Below, one piece after another: positions 7,380 to 14,177 of a stretch of DNA of 19,351 bases. Below the pieces are notes generated by a model. That model was not told the origin of the DNA. It saw only the letters and a list, made by a program, of their open reading frames with translations, and did not search any database. The DNA comes from HGM13006 sp964527315 (GTDB lineage Bacteria > Bacillota > Clostridia > Oscillospirales > Oscillospiraceae), in contig CAZGOQ010000033.1 in NCBI GenBank assembly GCA_964527315.1, positions 1 through 19,351 of the forward strand, read 5' to 3'. A program made the translations under genes and the position numbers. Position 1 is the stretch's first letter. Each line of letters starts with the position of its first letter.

Positions 7380-8768
7380 GTGGTCGATGCAATCAACAAT
7401 GTTCTGCTTACAATGAGCGGTTTCCTGTTCGGGCCGGTCATGCTGTGCGTCTATTTCGGTGTGGGCCTGATGCTCACCATCCGGCTGGGCGGCGTGCAGT
7501 TCAGGCGCTTTGGCGTCGCCCTGCGGGAGTGCGTGGGCAACATCGCGGGCAAAAAGCACAAAAACGAGACGGGCCAGATCAAGTCCTTCAAGGCCCTGGC
7601 CACGGCCCTGTCCTCCTGCGTTGGCAACGGCAACATCGTGGGCGTGGCCGGCGCCATCGCCATCGGCGGTCCCGGCGCCATCTTCTGGATGTGGATCGCG
7701 GCCCTGCTGGGCATGGCCACCAAGTTTTCTGAGATCTGCCTTGCCATGCATTTCCGTGTGCAGGACGAGGCTGGAAATTACCGTGGCGGCGTCATGTACA
7801 TCCTGTCCCGTGGCATGAAAAACAAGACCCTGGGCAAGATTTTGGGCGGCGCGTTCGCCGTGTTCACGGTGTTCGTTTCCTTCGTCTCCTGCGGCGCGCT
7901 CCAGGCCAACACCGCTGCCACTGCCATCACCAACATGGTCTCCGTTCCTACCTGGGGCGTGGCGGCGTTCGTGCTGGTTGTTGAGGCGCTGGTCATCTTC
8001 GGCGGTCTGAAAAAGATCTCCGATACCACCACCGTGCTGACGCCCATCATGGCGCTGCTGTATATCGCCTTTGGCATCGTCATCCTTGCTATGAACGTCA
8101 CCAAAATCCCCGCCGCTCTGTGGTACATCGTCAAGTCCGCCTTCACCGGCGACGCGGCCGTGGGCGGCATTGCGGGCGCTACCATGATGTACGCTGTGCG
8201 GATGGGCGTGGCCCGGGGCGTGTTCTCCAACGAGGCGGGCACCGGCTCCTCCGCCATCGTCCACTCCACCGCCCAGGTGGATCAGCCCACCCGCCAGGCC
8301 CTGTACGGCATCATTGAGGTGTTCTTTGACACCATCGTCATCTGCACCTTTACGGCCCTTGTGGTCATGGTCAGCGGCCTGTGGAACAGCGGCGAGACCG
8401 ACGGCACCGTCCTTGTGTACACCATCTTCCAGAACAGTCTGGGCACTGTGGGCAGTGTGGTTTTGTCGGTGAGTCTGGTCCTGTTCTGCTTCTCCACCAT
8501 GCTGGGGTGGTCCACCTATGGTGAGTCCGCGTTCGTGTACCTGTTCGGCATCAAGAGCGTGACAGTGTTCCGGGTACTGCATATGCTCATGTGCGCCGCC
8601 GGCACGATGGTGAGCGTGGCGGTCATGTGGAACGCCGCGGACGTGTGCAACGGCCTGATGGCCCTGCCTAACCTGCTGAGCCTGTTCCTGTTCGGCGGCT
8701 TGATCGTAAAGGACACAAAGGCGTTCTTCGCCGACTATGACAAGGAGCACGCGCTGGCAGACAAATGA
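7380..8768 (+). CDS. AGCS-family sodium:alanine/glycine (amino acid) symporter
   Basis: This 462-aa polytopic inner-membrane carrier belongs to the alanine/glycine:cation symporter family, which couples amino-acid uptake to sodium or proton entry. Signature segments are GNGNIVGVAGAIAIGG (residues 82-97) with PGAIFWMW just after, and GVFSNEAGTGSS (280-291). The length is normal. Translation starts at GTG with AAGGGGG seven bases upstream. It forms a two-gene operon with an alpha/beta hydrolase through an ATGA overlap. The family normally carries alanine, glycine or serine. Because its promoter bears the same motif as metY, this member could carry a sulfur amino acid or be repressed by sulfur supply; that is inference. 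Confidence 0.92.
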   Translation: MVDAINNVLLTMSGFLFGPVMLCVYFGVGLMLTIRLGGVQFRRFGVALRECVGNIAGKKHKNETGQIKSFKALATALSSCVGNGNIVGVAGAIAIGGPGAIFWMWIAALLGMATKFSEICLAMHFRVQDEAGNYRGGVMYILSRGMKNKTLGKILGGAFAVFTVFVSFVSCGALQANTAATAITNMVSVPTWGVAAFVLVVEALVIFGGLKKISDTTTVLTPIMALLYIAFGIVILAMNVTKIPAALWYIVKSAFTGDAAVGGIAGATMMYAVRMGVARGVFSNEAGTGSSAIVHSTAQVDQPTRQALYGIIEVFFDTIVICTFTALVVMVSGLWNSGETDGTVLVYTIFQNSLGTVGSVVLSVSLVLFCFSTMLGWSTYGESAFVYLFGIKSVTVFRVLHMLMCAAGTMVSVAVMWNAADVCNGLMALPNLLSLFLFGGLIVKDTKAFFADYDKEHALADK

Positions 8769-9607
8769 GCCAAATCAGATCAGAATACCTGTTCCGGGAT
8801 ACTCCCTACGCGCCCGGGCAGCTGCTGCCGGATTATGACACGCTGGAGTATGACTGCGGCGGAGAGCATATCTACGGCCAGATCATGTGGCCGGGCGGTG
8901 ATTTTGACCGGCCCCGCCCCTGCGTTATCTTTCTCCACGGCTTTCCCGGCAGCGCGAGAAACGACGATATCGCCCACGCCCTGTGCCGGACAGGCTGTGT
9001 GGTGCTCACGCCCCATATGCGGGGCGCCTGGGGCAGCCAGGGGAAATATCTTGTCAGCCAATGTGTCTCCGATGCGGCGGCGCTGGCGTCCTGGGTTCAG
9101 TCGGAGGATTTTGTCCGAAAGTACAACATCGATACAGAGGCTATTTTCTTCATCGGCCACAGTATGGGCGGCTGCGTGGCGTTGAACGCCGCGAAACAGC
9201 TTTCCTGGCTGCGTGGCGTCGCGCTGATGGCGCCTTTTGACCCGGCCCGGCTTTTGCCAGTCAATCCTACAAGGACGCGGGAGCTTCTGCAGGCCGGTCA
9301 CATCCTCCACAGCGACGGTCTGGAGGCTATTTATGAGGACCTGGCCGATCATTGGCAGGAGCTGGCCTTCGCCAACGCCCTGGAGACTCTCCGAGAGACG
9401 AATATCCTTCTGCTGGCGGCGCAATACGATTCCGTCGCGCCGCCGGAGATCATGGTGAGACCTTTCTGGAAGGCACTGACGGAGCGCCCCTCCTCCGCCA
9501 TCCGGCGGCTCCGGTCATACCCTGTGGAGCACGGACTTTTGGGCTGCCGCGTCGGCCTTACGGAAGAGATTGCCCAGTTTATCGCGGATTGTCTGTATGA
9601 AAAATAA
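8765..9607 (+). CDS. Alpha/beta hydrolase
   Basis: This is a 280-aa cytosolic serine hydrolase with an alpha/beta fold. HGFPG (residues 59-63) supplies the oxyanion region, GHSMGG places the nucleophile at Ser133, Asp222 in AAQYDS is the likely acid, and His256 in VEHGL the base. No signal peptide is seen. Its start overlaps the stop of the AGCS symporter gene and has no strong ribosome-binding site, so translational coupling is likely. An esterase or peptidase-like reaction on a compound brought in by the symporter is a reasonable guess; no substrate can be inferred directly. Confidence 0.9.
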   Translation: MSQIRSEYLFRDTPYAPGQLLPDYDTLEYDCGGEHIYGQIMWPGGDFDRPRPCVIFLHGFPGSARNDDIAHALCRTGCVVLTPHMRGAWGSQGKYLVSQCVSDAAALASWVQSEDFVRKYNIDTEAIFFIGHSMGGCVALNAAKQLSWLRGVALMAPFDPARLLPVNPTRTRELLQAGHILHSDGLEAIYEDLADHWQELAFANALETLRETNILLLAAQYDSVAPPEIMVRPFWKALTERPSSAIRRLRSYPVEHGLLGCRVGLTEEIAQFIADCLYEK

Positions 9608-9656
9608 CGATGCAATTTGCAAATTTGGGAATTAGTTTTAAAAGTGTTCAGATTCA

Positions 9657-9686
9657 TTGACATGGTGGTGACTGGAACCGTATAAT
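9657..9686 (+). promoter_or_regulatory. Near-ideal promoter of the tubby-like gene
   Basis: TTGACA (9657-9662), an 18-base spacer and TATAAT (9681-9686) match the vegetative consensus at every box position. The -10 box runs into TAATCCTATA, which shares ten bases with site B, so the same regulator might bind here. Confidence 0.75.
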
Positions 9687-9721
9687 CCTATATATCCTAG
9701 AATATTACTTGGTTTTATGGG

Positions 9722-10222
9722 ATGAGATACACCATGAAATTTTCATTCAACGGGCGTGTGCTATACGGCGATGGGGACAGGCGACCTTTGGCAGTGCTGA
9801 AGGGAGGACTGTCGGGCGATAAGCGGGTACTCTCTGCGGATGGAACGCTGGCACTGAAAACCACTGTGCGTGACCGGGAGTATGTGATAATCTCCCCGGA
9901 CGGGACGGAAATTGCCGTAGCCCTGCCGGAATACGCTGAGGGAGAGAATCCCGCTGAGAAGGGACACCCAGTGTGCCGGATGCCCCGGACAGATCGGGCC
10001 AGAATCCACAGTCAGGGGCGGGAATTCCTTTTGTCTCTGGAGCGCGGGAACGGCTGCCAGCTGTGGGATGGATCGAAAAAGCTCCTGGCACGTTTCACTC
10101 GCCGCGGCTGGGGCCGGGGCTGGGGTATAGAGGCGGCGGACAGACTTTCCCCGGAGCTGGTGTGCGGGGTGTTTGCGTTCTGCCAATACCTGGAGCGGGA
10201 AAATGAATTGATAGTGGTTTGA
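9722..10222 (+). CDS. Hypothetical protein, possibly tubby/LURP-one-like
   Basis: This 166-aa protein has no signal peptide or membrane segment. It is rich in short beta strands and opens with MRYTMKFSFNGRVLYGD. The end, RGWGIEAADRLSPELVCGVF, is followed by FCQYLERENELIVV. The opening and the strand pattern recall YxjI/LURP-one (tubby C-terminal-like) proteins of Firmicutes, but the resemblance is modest. ATG 9722 is the first start. ATG 9734, behind GGGATGAG, is an alternative giving 162 aa. It is a single-gene unit between its own promoter and a terminator. Function is unknown. Confidence 0.7.
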   Translation: MRYTMKFSFNGRVLYGDGDRRPLAVLKGGLSGDKRVLSADGTLALKTTVRDREYVIISPDGTEIAVALPEYAEGENPAEKGHPVCRMPRTDRARIHSQGREFLLSLERGNGCQLWDGSKKLLARFTRRGWGRGWGIEAADRLSPELVCGVFAFCQYLERENELIVV

Positions 10223-10230
10223 CCATGAAT

Positions 10231-10262
10231 AAGCCCCCGGCTGTAAGTCCGGGGGCTTTGTT
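10231..10262 (+). terminator. Terminator between convergent genes
   Basis: AAGCCCCCGG and CCGGGGGCTT form a perfect 10-bp stem around an eight-base loop, followed by TGTTGT on the plus strand. It lies between the tubby-like gene and the convergent flavoprotein gene and may serve both. Confidence 0.8.
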
Positions 10263-10270
10263 GTATCCGG

Positions 10271-11176
10271 TCACTTGTTTTGCGACTTCAACCATGCAAT
10301 GGCGCTGTTCACGGCGTTGGCGCCGTCGGCGGCGGCGGTGATCACCTGGCGCAGGGGCTTTGTCCGCAGGTCTCCTGCCACGAACAGGCCGGGCAGGGAA
10401 GTGCGGCAGGTCTCATCCGCTGTTACATAGCCATGGAACGTATCCATCGGCAGGTTCCACAGCCAATCCGACACAGGAAAGGAGCCGACGGCCACGAATA
10501 TGCCGTCCACAGCCAACTCAGTGGACAGGCCATCTCGGGTCAGCACCACGGCCTGGACGTGCCCGTTGCCGGTGATGGCGGTCACCTGGGTGTTATACAA
10601 AACAGTCACGTTGTCCCTGATCGTTAGTACATCCACCCGGCTTTGGGCGGCCCGAAAGGCGTTGCCTCGCAGAGCCACGGTCACATGGCGGCAGATATCC
10701 GCCAAGTATATCCCATCCTCCACAGCGGTGTCGCCGCCGCCAACCACCAGCACGTCCTTGTCCTTGAAAAAGGCGCCGTCGCACACGGCGCAGTAGGACA
10801 CGCCGGATAAGTGCTCGCCGGGCACACCCAGCTTCCGGGGCTGGGCTCCAGTGGCGGCAATGACGGCCCGGGCGTAAAGAGGAGCTTCGTCCTCCAGATG
10901 GATTGCCTTATAATCGCCCCGGTCGATCACGGACTGCACGGTCCCCAGGCGTATTTCCGCCCCCAGGGCCAGGGCCTGGGTCCGGAACGCTTCCGCCAGC
11001 GCCTCGCCGCTGATTTTTCCCAGGCCGGGGTAGTTCTCCACCTCATGGGACGAGGCGATCTGACCGCCGCCGTAGCCGTCCTGCTCCAGGACCATAAAGT
11101 CCAGCCCCGCCCGGGCGGCGTATATGGCGGCGGTCAGCCCCGCGGGGCCCGCGCCGATGATGGCAAGGTCAATCAT
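10271..11176 (-). CDS. trxB: Thioredoxin-reductase-like flavoprotein
   Basis: This 301-aa FAD/NAD(P)H disulfide oxidoreductase has an FAD-binding GAGPAG at residues 9-14, the redox-active pair Cys129/Cys132 in CAVCDG, the nucleotide-binding GGGDTA at 146-151 and the C-terminal FAD motif LFVAGD. Length and order match thioredoxin reductase. It is the last gene of the sulfur cluster; its start overlaps the end of the JAMM gene by eight bases, with GGAG as ribosome-binding site. The clustered thioredoxin at 12613 is the obvious partner. Together they may supply electrons for sulfur reduction or keep carrier-bound sulfur reduced. The electron donor could be NADPH, NADH or ferredoxin-derived; sequence does not settle it. 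Confidence 0.9.
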   Translation of the reverse strand: MIDLAIIGAGPAGLTAAIYAARAGLDFMVLEQDGYGGGQIASSHEVENYPGLGKISGEALAEAFRTQALALGAEIRLGTVQSVIDRGDYKAIHLEDEAPLYARAVIAATGAQPRKLGVPGEHLSGVSYCAVCDGAFFKDKDVLVVGGGDTAVEDGIYLADICRHVTVALRGNAFRAAQSRVDVLTIRDNVTVLYNTQVTAITGNGHVQAVVLTRDGLSTELAVDGIFVAVGSFPVSDWLWNLPMDTFHGYVTADETCRTSLPGLFVAGDLRTKPLRQVITAAADGANAVNSAIAWLKSQNK

Positions 11177-11582
11177 AAATCTCCAGTATCTCCCATTCGT
11201 AAGCGCCGTTTTGGATGCGAAAAGCGTTCAAATTCGGCGCTTTTTTTGATTCCAGGGACAAGATCAAATAGCTGGCTGTGGGGTCATAGGCCAGGCGCAC
11301 ATCCTCCACCGAGGGCCGGGAAGGTGTCTCCGGGTGGGAGTGCCAGTTGCCCAGAGGTTTTAAGCCCTTGGCCCGCATGTCCTTGATGGCTGCCAGCTGC
11401 TCTCTGGGGTCGATGGAAAAGTGCTCGTTGGAGGCGTCGGTGTTGGTGAGAAGATACACCTCTCTCACGTCCCGGATACCATCCGATTCCACGCCCGCCA
11501 ATAGGCCGCAGGCCTCGTTGGGCAGCACGGCCTTGGCGTGGTCTACCATTTTTTGAAAATCGCCACTGTGCAGCCTTATCAT
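11169..11582 (-). CDS. JAMM (M67/Mov34) metalloprotease, HcyD-like
   Basis: This 137-aa zinc metalloprotease has the JAMM signature: Glu23 in NEACGLL, then HSHPETPSRPSVED giving zinc ligands His81, His83 and Asp94 with Ser91. Small bacterial JAMM proteins process sulfur carriers. Mec+ releases cysteine from its carrier, and HcyD of Wolinella removes the residue that blocks the carrier's C-terminal Gly-Gly. Here the clustered carrier ends GGGR, so a trimming role is well supported by context. The stop of the ThiF-like gene overlaps this start by four bases. Confidence 0.88.
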   Translation of the reverse strand: MIRLHSGDFQKMVDHAKAVLPNEACGLLAGVESDGIRDVREVYLLTNTDASNEHFSIDPREQLAAIKDMRAKGLKPLGNWHSHPETPSRPSVEDVRLAYDPTASYLILSLESKKAPNLNAFRIQNGAYEWEILEIYD

Positions 11583-12388
11583 AACGCCCCGTCACACTCC
11601 GCCTGTTCGTAGTCGATCAGCTCGGTGATGGTGGGCTCGTCGCTACAGACGCCGCAGCGGGGGTCCCGACCGGGGAGCTTGATCTTGCGAAAGTCCATCT
11701 TCAGCGCGTCGTAGGTCAAAAGATACCCGGTGAGAAGCTCTCCCGCGCCGGTGATGTATTTGATGGCCTCCATGGCCTGAAGGCACCCGATCACGCCCGC
11801 CATGGCACCAATGACGCCCGCCTGCTTGCAGGTGGGTACCGCGTCCTTGGGAGGCGGGTTTTTGAACACGCAGCGGTAGCAGGGACCCTGGCCGGGGACA
11901 TAGGTCATCAGCTGGCCCTGGAAGCGGATGATGCCCGCGTGGCAGAAGGGCTTGCCTGCCATGACGCAGGCGTCGTTGATGAGGAACTTGGCCGGGAAGT
12001 TGTCCGTGCCGTCCAGGATGAAATCGTAATCCCGGATGATGTCCATGATGTTGTCGGCGGCGATGAAGTCGTGGTAGGTGACCACCTTCGCGTCCGGGTT
12101 GATGGCCTCCATGGTCTCGCGGGCGGACTCCACCTTTGGCTTGCCGATGTCGGCGGTGGTGTGGATGACCTGGCGCTGGAGGTTGGACAGATCCACCTCG
12201 TCCGCGTCGGCAATGCCGATGGTGCCCACGCCTGCCGCCGCCAAATACAGCGCCGCCGGGGCCCCCAGGCCGCCCGCGCCGATGATCAGGACCTTGGCGT
12301 TAAGCAGCTTCTTCTGGCCCTTCACGCCGATCTCCTTGAGGATGATGTGGCGGGAATAGCGCTCTAACTGTTCGTTGGAAAAGGCCAT
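11579..12388 (-). CDS. ThiF/MoeB/HesA-family sulfur-carrier adenylyltransferase, HcyF-like
   Basis: This 269-aa E1-like enzyme adenylates the C-terminal glycine of a ThiS/MoaD-type protein with ATP so that sulfide can form a thiocarboxylate. It shows GAGGLGAPAALYL near residue 37, the acidic DADEVDLSNLQRQ segment, DGTDNFPAKF, and zinc-ligand pairs CYRC and CGVC. PTCKQAGVIG occupies the region around the usual catalytic cysteine. There is no rhodanese domain, so sulfur must come from another source. Its ATG overlaps the carrier stop by one base, giving tight coupling with its presumed substrate. Confidence 0.92.
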   Translation of the reverse strand: MAFSNEQLERYSRHIILKEIGVKGQKKLLNAKVLIIGAGGLGAPAALYLAAAGVGTIGIADADEVDLSNLQRQVIHTTADIGKPKVESARETMEAINPDAKVVTYHDFIAADNIMDIIRDYDFILDGTDNFPAKFLINDACVMAGKPFCHAGIIRFQGQLMTYVPGQGPCYRCVFKNPPPKDAVPTCKQAGVIGAMAGVIGCLQAMEAIKYITGAGELLTGYLLTYDALKMDFRKIKLPGRDPRCGVCSDEPTITELIDYEQAECDGAL

Positions 12389-12594
12389 CAGCGCCCGCCT
12401 CCCATGAAGTACAGAAACTCCACTGTGTCCCCATCCTGCAGCAGCCGGGTGGTCCGGTCGGCGGTGAGGACAAAGTCGTCGTTGATGGTCACGGTGACGT
12501 ACAGGGGCATCTCCACGTTTTCAGCCTCGATGAGCTGCTCCACGGTGGTGCCCTCGGGGTATTCCTTTTCGGTTCCGGTTACGATGATCTTCAT
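12388..12594 (-). CDS. ThiS/MoaD-like sulfur carrier ending in GGGR, HcyS-like
   Basis: This 68-aa beta-grasp protein has the ThiS fold pattern (MKIIVTGTEKEYPEGTTVEQ at the start, LQDGDTVEFLYFMGGGR at the end). AAGGAG lies seven bases before the ATG. Normal carriers end exactly in Gly-Gly. This one has a further Arg, so the thiocarboxylate could form only after removal of that residue. The neighbouring JAMM protease and ThiF-like enzyme fit that need. In the Wolinella HcyS system the extra residue is Ala. No thiamin genes are nearby; MetY and sulfite reductase are, so the carried sulfur most likely goes to homocysteine. Confidence 0.88.
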   Translation of the reverse strand: MKIIVTGTEKEYPEGTTVEQLIEAENVEMPLYVTVTINDDFVLTADRTTRLLQDGDTVEFLYFMGGGR

Positions 12595-12612
12595 TTTTTG
12601 CTCCTTATAAAT

Positions 12613-12936
12613 TCATTCATGGTTCGCTGACTGTATCAGCGCTTCCAGCCCGTCCCGGTCGATGACGCCCCGGTGGCGGACCACTTCTTTACCGTTTTCA
12701 AACAGCACCAGGGTGGGCGCGGCCTGGATATCATACTGGGCCGCCAGATCGCTGTTCTGCACAGAGTTGACCCTTGCCACGGCCAGCTTGCCGGCATAGG
12801 CCGTCTCGGCCTTGCTCAGCAGAGGGGCCACCCGTCGGCAGGGAACGCAGCCGTCACGGTAAAAATCCACCAGCACGGGCAGGGCGCTTGCTTCGATGTA
12901 CCCGGCGAAGGTCTCGCTGTTCAAATGCTCGGCCAT
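12613..12936 (-). CDS. Thioredoxin
   Basis: This 107-aa thioredoxin-fold protein has the active site GCVPC (Cys30, Cys33) and the cis-Pro segment AAPTLVLF. The usual WCGPC is changed to GCVPC, which may alter redox potential or partner choice. I start it at ATG 12936 rather than at the longer upstream frame, because the protein then begins at the conserved first helix and follows the TusA-like gene by two bases. It is likely reduced by the clustered flavoprotein. It could assist sulfite reduction or keep the TusA-like and ThiS-like carriers free of disulfides. Confidence 0.9.
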   Translation of the reverse strand: MAEHLNSETFAGYIEASALPVLVDFYRDGCVPCRRVAPLLSKAETAYAGKLAVARVNSVQNSDLAAQYDIQAAPTLVLFENGKEVVRHRGVIDRDGLEALIQSANHE

Positions 12937-12938
12937 GG

Positions 12939-13184
12939 TCAGTCTCCCACCTTCCGCACGATGAGATCGTAGGTCCCGTCGTCGTTGTGGAGAAGCTTCA
13001 AGATCTGATGGCCCTCCTCCTTGATGCTCCGGGGCACATTTTGCACGGGCTCGCCGTCGTTCATGTGCACGGACAGGATATCCCCGTCGTCCAGCTCCTC
13101 CAGGGCCACCTTGGCCTTGACGAAGGTGACGGGGCACACCACGTCGGTGATGTCCACGGTATCGGTGATCTGATAATCAGCCAT
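12939..13184 (-). CDS. TusA-family sulfur-transfer protein
   Basis: This 81-aa cytosolic protein of the TusA/SirA fold has its sulfur-carrying Cys17 in DVVCPVTFVKAKVALEEL. The canonical site is CPxP; here it is CPVT. Its start overlaps the end of the sulfite reductase gene by eight bases. TusA proteins hold sulfur as a persulfide and pass it on. In this cluster it could shuttle sulfur between the reductase and the ThiS-like carrier, which is inferred only from position. Confidence 0.88.
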   Translation of the reverse strand: MADYQITDTVDITDVVCPVTFVKAKVALEELDDGDILSVHMNDGEPVQNVPRSIKEEGHQILKLLHNDDGTYDLIVRKVGD

Positions 13185-14040
13185 GATAAGCCGCCTCTAC
13201 TTTCTCTTTCAGTTTGTCCCAGCCCACCCGCTGGATGGTCTTGGCAAAGCGCTCGCTGGGGTTGGCGTTTTCATCGAAAAACTCGATAGCTGCGTCGGCC
13301 ACGCGGTAGAGAGTGTCCTCATCGGTGATGATGGGCAGAAGCTCTGTGCCCTTTTGGATGTCGTTGCCGAAGGTGCCGCCGAAGGAGACAATAAAGCCGC
13401 TTTCTCCCTCCCACGCGCCGGTGGGGCAGCCCTTGACGCAGCGGCCACAGTAGTTGCACTTGGCCTGGTCGATGGTGATGGCCACGCCGTCCTCAATGAC
13501 GATGGCCCCGCTGCGGCAGGCCTTTTCGCACACGCCGCAGAAGATGCAATCGTCCTTATTCCAGGTGGGCACCAGCCCGCCCTTCACGCCGAAGTCGTTT
13601 TCTTCGGCCTTGAGACAGTTGTTCTGGCAGCCCGTGACGCCGAATTTGAACTTGTGGGGCAGTAGGCGGCCAAAATACCGGGCGTCCAGGGCCTCGGCAA
13701 TATCCAGCGCGTCGATGCACCCGCTGGGACAGCACCGCCCGCCCTGGCAGGCTGTGACCGTGCGCACACGGGGACCGCACACGCCGGGAGACACGCCGCC
13801 GGCGGCCAGATCGGCTTTCACCGCGTCGATGTCCTCCAATTTTATAAAGGGTATCTCCACGCCCTGGCGGGAGGTGAGGTGTATGTACCCCTGACCGTAT
13901 TTGTTGGCCACGGCGGTGATGGCTTGCAGCTGCTCCGCCGTGACGGTGCCGCCCACCACCCGCAGGCGGAGGGAGAAGGTATCCTTTTGCTTCTGGCGCA
14001 TGAAGCCGCCGGCTTTCAGAGCCCCGTAATCTACTGCCAT
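13177..14040 (-). CDS. Siroheme sulfite reductase with two ferredoxin clusters (Sir)
   Basis: This is a 287-aa cytosolic reductase of the sulfite/nitrite family. Residues ~20-70 form the ferredoxin-like half domain, with YIHLTSRQGVEIPF. The siroheme-coupled [4Fe-4S] site is Cys98, Cys104, Cys138 and Cys142 (TACQGGRCC and GCQNNC). Two 2[4Fe-4S] ferredoxin motifs follow, CIFCGVCEKAC (165-175) and CNYCGRCVKGC (195-205). This compact form is typical of anaerobes and would reduce sulfite to sulfide. AAGGAGAG precedes the ATG. Nitrite cannot be excluded as a substrate, but MetY, the sulfate transporter and the carrier genes argue for sulfite. Confidence 0.92.
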   Translation of the reverse strand: MAVDYGALKAGGFMRQKQKDTFSLRLRVVGGTVTAEQLQAITAVANKYGQGYIHLTSRQGVEIPFIKLEDIDAVKADLAAGGVSPGVCGPRVRTVTACQGGRCCPSGCIDALDIAEALDARYFGRLLPHKFKFGVTGCQNNCLKAEENDFGVKGGLVPTWNKDDCIFCGVCEKACRSGAIVIEDGVAITIDQAKCNYCGRCVKGCPTGAWEGESGFIVSFGGTFGNDIQKGTELLPIITDEDTLYRVADAAIEFFDENANPSERFAKTIQRVGWDKLKEKVEAAYHG

Positions 14041-14151
14041 GATTCATCTCTCCTTATATTTATACGCTTCTTCGACTATGGCCGACACGTCGCTACCGGG
14101 CAGAGAGGGTTAGTTGATCTGCCTGTTGGTGCGGCCTGAAAGTTCTTTTTG

Positions 14152-14177
14152 CTTCTTTTTCTTTCAAGAAAAAGAAG
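14152..14177 (-). terminator. AT-rich perfect hairpin at the metY stop
   Basis: CTTCTTTTTCTT and AAGAAAAAGAAG form a perfect 12-bp inverted repeat around two bases. It spans the end of metY, and its loop contains part of the TGA. It lacks a classic GC stem, so it may attenuate rather than fully stop transcription into sir. GCGGCC flanks it on both sides (14131 and 14176 region). Confidence 0.4.

Noticed and set aside
7350..8750. Long minus-strand open frame (466 codons) opposite the AGCS gene
   Set aside because: It is His/Gly/Asp-rich low-complexity shadow of a GC-rich gene, while the plus strand has clear AGCS motifs and start signals.
9614..9625. 12-bp palindrome AATTTGCAAATT after the hydrolase gene
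   Set aside because: It is a single AT-rich copy with no T tract or second instance; chance cannot be excluded.
12388..12594. Carrier assigned to thiamin (ThiS) or molybdopterin (MoaD) synthesis
   Set aside because: No thiamin or molybdopterin genes are nearby; MetY, sulfite reductase and a JAMM protease are.
12937..13137. Upstream extension of the thioredoxin frame
   Set aside because: It overlaps the TusA-like gene in another frame, is compositionally biased, and the fold begins at ATG 12936.
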